Source of the DNA: Caldilineae bacterium
Lineage (GTDB): Bacteria; Chloroflexota; Anaerolineae; JAAEKA01
Assembly: GCA_020634555.1 (NCBI GenBank)
Contig: JACKBK010000001.1
Location: forward strand, 124,001-188,000
Reading direction: 5' to 3'
Length of the DNA stretch: 64,000 bases
The notes under the pieces are model-generated. The model saw only the letters and a list, made by a program, of their open reading frames with translations, was not told the DNA's origin and did not search any database. Of this stretch, positions 16,533 to 23,154 are shown piece after piece (the stretch's first letter is position 1; each line of letters opens with the position of its first letter). The position numbers and the translations under genes are program-made.

Positions 16533-16561
16533 AGTATAGCACGGCCCACGGCGGCTGGCAA
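16533..16561 (-). promoter_or_regulatory. Promoter of the DAO-family oxidase
   Basis: The minus strand carries TTGCCA (16556-16561), a 17-bp spacer and TATACT (16533-16538). It predicts a ~50-nt leader before the ATG at 16475. Confidence 0.65.
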
Positions 16562-16603
16562 CCAAATAGCCGGTCAAGTCGTAACTACTCTGCCATCACT
16601 GTT

Positions 16604-16672
16604 GCGTCACTCCCGCGAAAGCGGGAGGTCTAGCGCCAATGAAGAGTGGATTCCCGCCTCCTCGGGAACAAC
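16604..16672. repeat. REP-like palindromic intergenic repeat, copy 1
   Basis: The unit runs GTCACTCCCGCGAAAGCGGG ... TGGATTCCCGCC...GGGAA, the familiar bacterial repeat with facing palindromic ends. A diverged copy is at 22455-22531. The rest of 16476-16843 shows no coding signal. Confidence 0.6.
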
Positions 16673-16843
16673 TGCACGGCGCACCCTGGCTGCTGAAGCC
16701 GGGCGCAAGCAGGGCACAGTGTGACGAGTGAGCAGTTACGTCAAGTCAAGCATTCTTGCTTCATTGTTTGATGCTCCCATATGGCCAGAATGATGCGCCT
16801 GGCGAGATTATCAATGTTTTTTGATAGTTCTGCGAAAATCGTA

Positions 16844-16872
16844 TAGACAAGCGTAGAAAAATCTGATATAAT
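16844..16872 (+). promoter_or_regulatory. Promoter of the 4-TM membrane protein
   Basis: TAGACA (16844-16849), a 17-bp spacer and a perfect TATAAT (16867-16872) lie 61 bp before the ATG at 16934. Confidence 0.75.
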
Positions 16873-16933
16873 CATTGCGGACGTGTAACTGTCCTCGTCC
16901 GTTTATGCCAACCTTCAGAAAGGAGTATGGTAC

Positions 16934-17302
16934 ATGTTAGGCGCAATTCTTGGTCTTGTCATCGCCTTGGTGGTCGCTGCTATCGTACTAATGATTGTCA
17001 GCAGATTCAATCTCGGACTAACTGTGGATGGGTTCGGCAGTGCGATCATCGCCGCAATCGCAATTGCTGTAGTTGGCGCAGTGCTCACCTGGCTGCTAGG
17101 CTTACTGGGCATCTCCATCGGCGGCGGGCTGTTGGGCGCAATCGTCAACCTGATTGTGGCTGCAGTAGTGTTGATGGTAGCTGACCGGTTCGTAGCAGGA
17201 CTCAAAGTGGCTGGATTCGCGGGAGCAATCATCGCCGCCATCGCCATCGGTGTAGTCTACTGGATCCTCTTCTGGCTGCTCGGACTTCTTGGTATCGTGT
17301 AG
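16934..17302 (+). CDS. Small 4-TM membrane protein with internal duplication (holin_4_2/YvlD-like)
   Basis: The 122-residue protein is made of two copies of one two-helix unit: LGAILGLVIALVVAAIVLMI...GFGSAIIAAIAIAVV and LGAIVNLIVAAVVLMV...GFAGAIIAAIAIGVV. This matches the layout of small phage-holin-4_2/YvlD-type envelope proteins. AGGAG is 8 nt from the ATG, a strong promoter lies upstream, and a terminator follows, so it is an independent single-gene unit. Function in this organism is unknown; relatives in Firmicutes belong to envelope-stress regulons. Confidence 0.8.
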   Translation: MLGAILGLVIALVVAAIVLMIVSRFNLGLTVDGFGSAIIAAIAIAVVGAVLTWLLGLLGISIGGGLLGAIVNLIVAAVVLMVADRFVAGLKVAGFAGAIIAAIAIGVVYWILFWLLGLLGIV

Positions 17303-17326
17303 CCTCACTGTTCGCAGAACCTGAAA

Positions 17327-17359
17327 CAATGCCGCTGTTCAAAACAGCGGCATTGTCTT
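17327..17359. terminator. Terminator after the 4-TM protein
   Basis: ACAATGCCGCTGTT / ACAGCGGCATTGT forms a nearly perfect 12-13-bp stem with a short AAA loop, followed by CTTTGTC. Confidence 0.8.
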
Positions 17360-17404
17360 TGTCAGCGGGACCGCTTGCACACGAGAATCTATCGGGACAT
17401 CATC

Positions 17405-17926
17405 ATGCCACCAGTAATACCCACATCGCCAACGATCCGTCCTGCAGCCGTCGAGGACGCACCAGCTCTCTTTGAACTGCGCCGCGAGGCACTGCGCAAC
17501 CACCCGGAGGCGTTCAGCTCCGACCAGGCGCGGGAAGATGCCCGCGGTATCGACTTCTGGGCACAACGTATCGAGGACACTGCTCACAGCGTGATCTATG
17601 TCGCGGCTGTTGGATCCGAACTCGTTGCCATGACTGGCGTCTATCAGGAGTCGCAAGCCAAGCTGCGCCACATCGCCGCAGTCTGGGGAGTCTACGTGCA
17701 GCCTGAATATCGTGGGCGCGGTGTGGCCACGATGCTGCTTGATGCCGGTATGTCGTGGGCTCAAAAGCGAGATGTGCTGGTTATCAAGCTGGCAGTGGTG
17801 ACCACCAACAGCGCCGCCATACGCTGTTACATGCGCGCCGGCTTTCGCGTTTACGGCGTCGAACCGAAGGCGCTGCAATACGACGGCGTATTCTATGACG
17901 AGCTGCTGATGGCGCTGGAACTGTAA
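17405..17926 (+). CDS. GNAT-family N-acetyltransferase
   Basis: The 173-residue protein has the GNAT acetyl-CoA site VYVQPEYRGRGVATMLL (motif A) and the later TTNSAAIRCYMRAGFRVYG (motif B), the pattern of RimI/MshD-like acetyltransferases. I use the ATG at 17405; the upstream TTG at 17375 lies close to the terminator and has no ribosome-binding site. It stands alone, converging on the flavodoxin operon with only 9 bp between the stops. The substrate cannot be named. Confidence 0.85.
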   Translation: MPPVIPTSPTIRPAAVEDAPALFELRREALRNHPEAFSSDQAREDARGIDFWAQRIEDTAHSVIYVAAVGSELVAMTGVYQESQAKLRHIAAVWGVYVQPEYRGRGVATMLLDAGMSWAQKRDVLVIKLAVVTTNSAAIRCYMRAGFRVYGVEPKALQYDGVFYDELLMALEL

Positions 17927-17935
17927 GCCACCCGC

Positions 17936-18619
17936 TTAGCTCGCGAAAGGCCGCGCCCGTAGCTGCCGATAGACGCCGTTGCGGAGCCCCTCAAGGCGCC
18001 AGCCCATGCCACCCATCAGCGTGTAGAAGCGCGGCGACATAACAGGATTGGCCAGCGCGGCGACGGCTTCGTCGGGTATGGGCTGCCCTAGCGCCAGCGC
18101 CGCGGCCGCGGTATCCAGCGCAGCGATCACCTTGTGCGCCATGCCGCCCGCTTCTTCAAGCGGTTTGCCGCTGAAGGGAGCGCCGCCGCCCAGCGCGAGA
18201 CCGCCGGCCCACCGGAACCCGGCCTCCTTCGCAAACTGGCGACAGATGGCCAGCGCCGTCTGGTTGTGAACTGCTTCCGGGAAGCCGCTGTTGACGATGG
18301 CAACAAACTGCGCGGCGCCTTCGGCCGACTGCCCTTGCCTGCTTTCCGCAATCCGTTCCAGCGCCTTAGTGACCAGGTAGGGCAAGGAGTCTACATAGAG
18401 GGGAAAGGCCAGCACGAAAACATCGGCGCGCTCGACCGCGGCCAGCAGCTCGCCGATGCGCGATTCGGAGCGCATGGTGCGCGCCACGTAGCGCGTCTCG
18501 CTGGCCTGGCCGCGGGCAGCGAGCTGGCGTACCAGATAGCCACCCAGCGCTTCCGAGGCACTGGCGCCTGGCTTCTTGGCGCTGCCGATCAGTAAAAGGG
18601 CGTTTTTTGGGGCGTTCAT
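17936..18619 (-). CDS. Flavodoxin-fold NAD(P)H-dependent oxidoreductase
   Basis: The 227-residue protein has an N-terminal flavin-phosphate loop (LLIGSAKKPGASASE) and the flavodoxin-like stretch VFVLAFPLYVDSLPYLVTKALE. It is the last gene of a three-gene operon and overlaps the preceding flavoprotein gene by ATGA (18616-18619). The unusual long C-terminal part (~160-227) is typical of larger members of the family. The partner and substrate are unknown. Confidence 0.8.
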   Translation of the reverse strand: MNAPKNALLLIGSAKKPGASASEALGGYLVRQLAARGQASETRYVARTMRSESRIGELLAAVERADVFVLAFPLYVDSLPYLVTKALERIAESRQGQSAEGAAQFVAIVNSGFPEAVHNQTALAICRQFAKEAGFRWAGGLALGGGAPFSGKPLEEAGGMAHKVIAALDTAAAALALGQPIPDEAVAALANPVMSPRFYTLMGGMGWRLEGLRNGVYRQLRARPFAS

Positions 18620-19194
18620 TGTCTTTCTGTCTCCCGTGCGGGCAGTGCGGCGTGCAGGACCGACCGCAGCGTTTGCTCGTCCTGACTGCGCATGACGACG
18701 ACGGCCGCGTGTTGCGGCGCGTGCAGGTTGATAGCGTGGCGTTCGACCAACGTGGTAAAGATCGCTTCCTGTTCCGGGTTCTGCTCAGGCAGGATACCGA
18801 TAGCCAGCATGGCAGGGTAGTGATCATAGCGCCGTTGGTGGTGAACCTCGCCGTCGATGCGGGTAAAGAACGGCGAGATCAGACAAATCGAACGATCCAC
18901 CGCCTTTTTCAGCTCCGACGAATAGCCGCCGAAGGTGACCGGCGTGAGGAAGACGACCAGATCGCTGGCGATGATGCTGGCGGCCACGTCGCGGCCGGCG
19001 TCGTCGATGCGACAGATGCCCGGCGTTTTGGTCCAGCAATCGAAGCAGCCGAGGCAGTAGGCGATCTTCTCGTCGCGCAGCGTCCAGACAGTGGCGTCGC
19101 CGCCGTTGTCGCTCAGCTCCGCTTGCAGCAGGTGCTGCATGTGGTCCGTGAAACGGTCGCCGGCCAGGCCGCCGTTCAGAATCGTCGTTTTCAT
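18616..19194 (-). CDS. Iron-sulfur flavoprotein-like NADPH-dependent FMN reductase
   Basis: The 192-residue flavodoxin-fold protein begins MKTTILNGGLAGDRFTD (FMN phosphate loop). Near residue 50 it has a compact cysteine motif, CLGCFDCWTKTPGIC (CX2CX2CX7C), as in iron-sulfur flavoproteins of the Isf family, so it may bind a [4Fe-4S] cluster beside FMN. The ATG at 19194 forms an ATGA overlap with the DUF4188 gene; the longer open frame upstream lies over that gene and is not used. Together with its neighbours it appears to be a small redox or detoxification operon under TetR control. Confidence 0.84.
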   Translation of the reverse strand: MKTTILNGGLAGDRFTDHMQHLLQAELSDNGGDATVWTLRDEKIAYCLGCFDCWTKTPGICRIDDAGRDVAASIIASDLVVFLTPVTFGGYSSELKKAVDRSICLISPFFTRIDGEVHHQRRYDHYPAMLAIGILPEQNPEQEAIFTTLVERHAINLHAPQHAAVVVMRSQDEQTLRSVLHAALPARETERQ

Positions 19195-19736
19195 GAGGGT
19201 ACTCCTATGGGATAGCTCTCGGGGTCGAGGCTGTTGAGGCTGGCCGTTGCCGCCGTGGCGCCTGGCCGGCGCAGCCGCAAGCGAGCCGTGGCACGCGCGC
19301 CGACCGCGGGCACGTGGCTGGCTGCCGCTGCCAGGCCGAAGCGCGGCATGTTGCCGTAGACGCTCTCGTATTCGCCTGCCCGCACCAGGTAGGTTTCGTG
19401 CCAGATGCCGACGCTGCCGTCGCCGCCCACTGCTTTGTTGAACGCTTTCCAGGCGCTCAGATGGGTCAGTTGCGGGTCGCGGGCGAACTTCTCCAGGTGT
19501 TCGAAGGAACGCCAATACTGCACCAACGCCGTGCCGCGCCAGTAGAGAAAGCCCTGGCCGCCCAGAAAGCCCAGCTCTGGCCGCTGGTACAACGCCTCCA
19601 GCATTGGCCCCATGGCGCGCGCTGCGGGCAGCCACTGGCGCACCGCCCGCAGCCGGTTGATGCGCATGCCGATGTTGAAGACGACGAAATCGCCCTCAAT
19701 GTTTGCTGTATACCGTCCGTTGTAGATGTCAGGCAC
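19191..19736 (-). CDS. DUF4188 (monooxygenase-like) protein
   Basis: The 181-residue protein matches the DUF4188 family by IGMRINRLRAVRQWLP and FLYWRGTALVQYWRSFEHLEKFARD. The family has an antibiotic-biosynthesis-monooxygenase-like ferredoxin fold, but no activity is established. The start is a GTG at 19736 with AGGAG 9 nt upstream. It is the first gene of the operon 17936-19736. The CCGAACAATGTTCGG palindrome at 19766-19780 stands 30 bp before the start and is probably the TetR operator. Confidence 0.82.
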   Translation of the reverse strand: MPDIYNGRYTANIEGDFVVFNIGMRINRLRAVRQWLPAARAMGPMLEALYQRPELGFLGGQGFLYWRGTALVQYWRSFEHLEKFARDPQLTHLSAWKAFNKAVGGDGSVGIWHETYLVRAGEYESVYGNMPRFGLAAAASHVPAVGARATARLRLRRPGATAATASLNSLDPESYPIGVPS

Positions 19737-19765
19737 GATTGGTTTCTCCTAATTGTGGTCTGTTT

Positions 19766-19780
19766 CCGAACAATGTTCGG
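19766..19780. promoter_or_regulatory. Probable TetR operator in front of the flavodoxin operon
   Basis: CCGAACAATGTTCGG is a perfect 6-bp inverted repeat with a 3-bp centre. It differs at two positions from CCTAACACTGTTCGG at 20439-20453, in front of the tetR gene itself. Confidence 0.65.
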
Positions 19781-19812
19781 CTCTTGTAGGCAAAAAAAGA
19801 GAGCGCCGACTG

Positions 19813-20418
19813 TCAGGCTGTCATCAGGCCGCGCAGAAAGTTGTGGATCACCTGGTCGTCAACGGCGTCCAGATCCAGCGGATACTCGCGCAGCGCAGTC
19901 ACCCGCAGCATGGCGATCCCATGCACCATGGTCCACGCGGCGTATCCCAATTCATCCAGGCCAAAGCCCGGCCGTTCCGGGAAGACTCCTTCGCTGATGC
20001 CGCGCCCAATGCCTTGCAACAAGATGTTGTAGGAGCTATCGTTTTCCTGGTGCATTTCGTCGTTTTCCGGCGCGCCGGCTGCCTCAGGATAGCTGAACAT
20101 CAGCAGGAAGTGGTCGGGGTTTTCCAGGGCAAAGCGCACATAGGCTTTGCCGATGCCGTACAGGTAGTCGTTCGCGGGCACTTCCCTGTCAACTTCCAGC
20201 ATGTAAGCAGCCAGCCGTTGGTGTCCCTCCTGGCAGACTGCCAGAATGATCTCTTCTTTGCTGCCGAAATACTCATACAGTCCGGCCGCACTGTAGTCGA
20301 TGCGGTCTGCCAGCTCGCGCATCGACAGAGCATCTGGACCTTCCTCGTGGATGATCTCGGTAGCGGCGTCCAGAATGGCCTGGCGGGTACGGTGATAGCG
20401 GCGGGTACGTGGTTTCAT
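19813..20418 (-). CDS. TetR-family transcriptional regulator
   Basis: The 201-residue protein has an N-terminal TetR helix-turn-helix (RQAILDAATEIIHEEGPDALSMRELADRIDYSAAGLYEYFGSKEEI, residues ~12-57). A C-terminal ligand domain resembling the WHG/TetR_C group (YVRFALENPDHFLLMF) follows. It lies 76 bp upstream of the flavodoxin operon on the same strand. Near-identical operators overlap its own promoter and precede that operon, so it most likely represses both. The inducer is unknown. Confidence 0.92.
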   Translation of the reverse strand: MKPRTRRYHRTRQAILDAATEIIHEEGPDALSMRELADRIDYSAAGLYEYFGSKEEIILAVCQEGHQRLAAYMLEVDREVPANDYLYGIGKAYVRFALENPDHFLLMFSYPEAAGAPENDEMHQENDSSYNILLQGIGRGISEGVFPERPGFGLDELGYAAWTMVHGIAMLRVTALREYPLDLDAVDDQVIHNFLRGLMTA

Positions 20419-20438
20419 GGTTGATCTCGGTTAGTAAA

Positions 20439-20453
20439 CCTAACACTGTTCGG
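20439..20453. promoter_or_regulatory. Probable autoregulatory TetR operator
   Basis: CCTAACACTGTTCGG overlaps the predicted transcription start of the tetR gene, just downstream of its -10 box, and matches the site at 19766-19780 at 13 of 15 positions. Confidence 0.6.
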
Positions 20454-20454
20454 A

Positions 20455-20483
20455 ATTATAACACGTGTCGGGCGGTTTGTCAA
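20455..20483 (-). promoter_or_regulatory. Consensus sigma70 promoter of the tetR gene
   Basis: The minus strand has a perfect TTGACA (20478-20483), a 17-bp spacer and a perfect TATAAT (20455-20460). A promoter this strong fits a gene held down by its own repressor. Confidence 0.8.
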
Positions 20484-20625
20484 TAGACAATCTAAGGCAA
20501 GATGGCGAAAATAGGGGAAGCTGCGAACGGCTGCGTGTGACGACCGTGCCGGAGCTTACGGACAAGGCGCTCTGGACATGGCAAGTTTTGTGAAAGGCCG
20601 CTGCCCGACGCGGCTGCAGGTTACT

Positions 20626-21225
20626 ATGTCTATCTATCGACTCGACCGGCCACAGGCAACACTGGTAGCGATTCTCTTTGTGGGAGCAATCCTCGCGGCG
20701 TGCAACCGTCCGTCAGACACACAGGCTACCGCGACACCGACGCCTTTGACGATGCCTCGCATGCCGGCCACCGCGCCGGCCAAGACCGAGGATAGCTGGC
20801 TGGTACTCACCAACCTGCCGGAGAACGCCACCCAGATCGACCGAGGCGCGGAGATCTGGCGGCTGGTTTGCCAGGACTGTCACGGTGACATGGGGCAGGG
20901 ACTGACCCAGGACTGGATTGCAAAGTGGGACCCAAAGGATCAAAACTGCTGGCAGACCAAGTGCCATGCCAGCAACCACCCGCCGGAGGGTTTCGTGTTG
21001 CCGCAATATGTGCCGCCGCTGGTTGGAACCACAGCATTGGGCCGCTTCGAGACGGCGTCGGATCTCCAGACTTACATGCGCGACAAGATGCCCTGGCACA
21101 AACCAGGCAGCTTGCAGGACGACGAGTACTGGGATCTGACAGCCTTCGTGCTGGACATGAACGGCATCAACCCATTGCCCGCGCAGCTTGATGCAGAACA
21201 AGGGGCAACAATCCACCTGCGTTAG
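20626..21225 (+). CDS. Class I-like cytochrome c lipoprotein with a second CX4CH motif
   Basis: The 199-residue protein has a lipoprotein signal (VGAILAAC), a T/P-rich linker and a cytochrome c domain. CQDCH is the main heme site, and MRDKMPWHKPGSL gives a candidate Met ligand. About 25 residues after the first heme, CWQTKCH has the CX4CH spacing known from some multiheme cytochromes, so a second heme is possible. The ATG at 20626 places the signal peptide at the N-terminus; an in-frame ATG at 20578 adds 16 residues. It stands alone and could shuttle electrons between the larger cytochromes. Confidence 0.82.
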   Translation: MSIYRLDRPQATLVAILFVGAILAACNRPSDTQATATPTPLTMPRMPATAPAKTEDSWLVLTNLPENATQIDRGAEIWRLVCQDCHGDMGQGLTQDWIAKWDPKDQNCWQTKCHASNHPPEGFVLPQYVPPLVGTTALGRFETASDLQTYMRDKMPWHKPGSLQDDEYWDLTAFVLDMNGINPLPAQLDAEQGATIHLR

Positions 21226-21299
21226 AAGCTGTTTGAAAAGGGTGTATTTGAAAATAGGTTGAGCGAGGTCTGTGTGAAGCCACCAAGCGGCAGCCTGGA

Positions 21300-21342
21300 G
21301 CGGTCGGCCCCTGCCGGGCTGTAAACAAAGACCGCACGGAAC
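21300..21342. repeat. Dispersed 43-bp hairpin repeat, copy B
   Basis: It matches 7781-7824 (GCGGTC...CCCCTGCCGGG...AAAGACCGCAC). The GCGGTC and GACCGC ends can pair. It lies between the converging genes ending at 21225 and 21447. Confidence 0.6.
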
Positions 21343-21446
21343 GCTGTCAAGCTGAAATATCCCCCATCTGGCAACCCGACGACTTCCGAAGTCTGCGTGG
21401 ACGACACACTCGCCTCAGACATATGGCGATTTTTGGGGACGCCGCG

Positions 21447-22367
21447 TTAGACGCGCGTGACGAGGCGTTGGCCCTGTTCCACGTCCTGGGTCCAGCCAAG
21501 CCGCCGCAGGCCCGCTTCCACTGCCTGCGGCACCGTTGCAAAGCGCTCGACCCGTCCCACCACCGGCTGCGCCATGTCCAGGTGTCCCAGCGTATCCACC
21601 GGCGGGCGGGCAACCACTACGGTGCAGTGCGAACTACTTACATCCTCGGCGGCGCGCTCGATGGCGCTCAGATCGCGACCGCCCAGCTCGCCGGCCGGTG
21701 CCAGGTCCAACACGATCCAGCGCGGGCTCAACGTGCGGCGCAGCGCATGCAGCTCCAGCCGCAAGGTCTCGCTCTGGATACCGCCCACGACCCAGTTGAA
21801 CGGCACGATAATCACACCCTTGGCGACCTGGGAGGAAGGCCCCAGCAGATCTGTTGTTGTGGGATCAGGACGCACGGCTTTCGAGGCGAACCACGCCGCA
21901 GTGACCAGACTGACCACCAGCGCGGCCGCGAACAGCGCCTGGCTGGGGATCGCGAATGTGAGATCGACCTCGTCTCTGACCAGCATCACCGACGCGATTA
22001 CCAAAGCTGCAAGACAGATGGCGGCTACCTGGCTGACAAACTTGCGCCTACCCAACACAAAACCGGCCATCGCCGGGATCAGCGGCAGGAGCACCCAGAG
22101 CGCGACACCGCTCGCGCCCAGCATCGGCCCGGCCAGCGCGATCAGGCCAGTCGCCAACGCCAGCATCGCCACGGTCCACATAGCCGGGCTGCGAGAGATG
22201 TAGCGCAGATAAGGGAACAGCAGCAGCGCATCCACTGCCGGTACAATCAGCCAGACCGGAGGCAGGTCGCTCAGGTAGATGGCGACGGCAAGGAGCAGGT
22301 CGATGACCAGAACAACACGGGCCAGCATGTTGGCGCGGCTGGCAACGACATAGCTAGAAAGAGACAT
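21447..22367 (-). CDS. Membrane protein with C-terminal STAS-like domain
   Basis: The 306-residue protein has about six hydrophobic segments in the first ~190 residues. A soluble domain follows with WIVLDLAPAGELGGRDLSAIERAAEDV...CTVVVARP and an ending RFATVPQAVEAGLRRLG. This layout, and the final helix, resemble the STAS domain of SulP transporters and anti-sigma antagonists, but the transporter core signature is absent. I use the ATG at 22367 (MSLSSYVV); the frame upstream lacks a signal. The function is unknown; the STAS assignment is moderate. Confidence 0.62.
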   Translation of the reverse strand: MSLSSYVVASRANMLARVVLVIDLLLAVAIYLSDLPPVWLIVPAVDALLLFPYLRYISRSPAMWTVAMLALATGLIALAGPMLGASGVALWVLLPLIPAMAGFVLGRRKFVSQVAAICLAALVIASVMLVRDEVDLTFAIPSQALFAAALVVSLVTAAWFASKAVRPDPTTTDLLGPSSQVAKGVIIVPFNWVVGGIQSETLRLELHALRRTLSPRWIVLDLAPAGELGGRDLSAIERAAEDVSSSHCTVVVARPPVDTLGHLDMAQPVVGRVERFATVPQAVEAGLRRLGWTQDVEQGQRLVTRV

Positions 22368-22454
22368 GATTTCATCACCGGAAACACCCAAAAACGTTTG
22401 ACAAACGATAGGGCAAAGTGTACCATAGCCTGTGCTGCTAAGGAAACCTTTCAC

Positions 22455-22531
22455 TCACTCGTTACACCCGCGAAGGCAGGAGTCCAGTGCTTGGGTAACG
22501 TGGATTTCCGCTTCCGCGGCGCGAAGCGTGA
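22455..22531. repeat. REP-like palindromic intergenic repeat, copy 2
   Basis: It has the same plan as 16604-16672: ACCCGCGAAGGCAGGAGTCC near one end and GGATTTCCGCTTCCGCGG near the other. It directly joins the repeat at 22548, so 22368-22690 has no gene. Confidence 0.6.
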
Positions 22532-22547
22532 CCGGTAAGCAGCTGCC

Positions 22548-22667
22548 GTGTGCGACCGCCCGACCGTAAAACGGATCGGGCTACAATGTGAAAGGCCCTG
22601 CGGGCCTGCGGATTCCGTAGCCCAGGCGCTCTTTGCAACGACAACTTCCTGCATCCACAGAATCAGC
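22548..22667. repeat. Dispersed ~120-bp repeat, short form
   Basis: The reverse complement is found at 58923-59131 with ~90% identity in the shared parts (CGACCGTAAAACGGATCGGG ... CGGATTCCGTAGCCC ... ACAACTTCCTGCATCC). This copy lacks ~85-110 bp from the middle of the other one. Confidence 0.75.
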
Positions 22668-22690
22668 TTCCTTCCATCTGTGAGTCGCAA

Positions 22691-23146
22691 ATGCTCACTC
22701 GTTCCGCGGCCGACTACGAGCGGCCATCGGTCTCCGTTGACACAATCCTCTTTGCTACTCTTGACGAGTCGCTGCACGTCCTCCTGATTCGGCGTGGTCG
22801 CTGGCCCTTCGAAGGCTACTGGGCGCTTCCGGGCGGATTCGTGGAGATCGACGAGTCGCTGGAAGATGCTGCGGCCCGCGAGCTGTTCGAGGAGACTGGT
22901 CTCACCGATGTGTCCCTGCAGCAGTTGCACGCTTTCGGCGATCCCGGCCGTGACCCGCGCACCCGAGTGATCACCATCTCCTACCTCGCGCAGGTGGATG
23001 AAAGGCAGGCCCGCAAGATTCGCGCCGGCGACGACGCAGCCGACGCGCGCTGGTGGCCGGTGAGCGGCCTGCCGCCGCTGGCTTTCGACCACGCCTACAT
23101 CCTCGAGTTTGCCATGCAGCGACTCACCAACCTCAATCAACCGTAA
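22691..23146 (+). CDS. Nudix hydrolase
   Basis: The 151-residue protein has a complete Nudix box GX5EX7REUXEEXGU, seen as GGFVEIDESLEDAAARELFEETGL at ~55-78, so it should hydrolyse a nucleoside diphosphate linked to another group. The N-terminal VDTILFATLDESLHVLLIRRG and the later RVITISYLAQV match ADP-ribose pyrophosphatase-like or NrtR-like Nudix domains. No C-terminal helix-turn-helix is present, so it is an enzyme rather than an NrtR regulator. The next gene begins 8 bp after its stop. Confidence 0.9.
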   Translation: MLTRSAADYERPSVSVDTILFATLDESLHVLLIRRGRWPFEGYWALPGGFVEIDESLEDAAARELFEETGLTDVSLQQLHAFGDPGRDPRTRVITISYLAQVDERQARKIRAGDDAADARWWPVSGLPPLAFDHAYILEFAMQRLTNLNQP

Positions 23147-23154
23147 CACACATC

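Noticed and set aside
21423..22538. A 371-codon plus-strand frame over the STAS-like membrane protein gene.
   Set aside because: It is H/R/Q-rich and low in hydrophobic residues, ends inside a REP-like repeat, and opposes a gene with clear membrane helices.
22455..22538. A conserved-looking peptide (TPAKAGVQ...) that could be read as a small gene.
   Set aside because: This peptide is the familiar false translation of a REP-like palindromic repeat. There is no ribosome-binding site.
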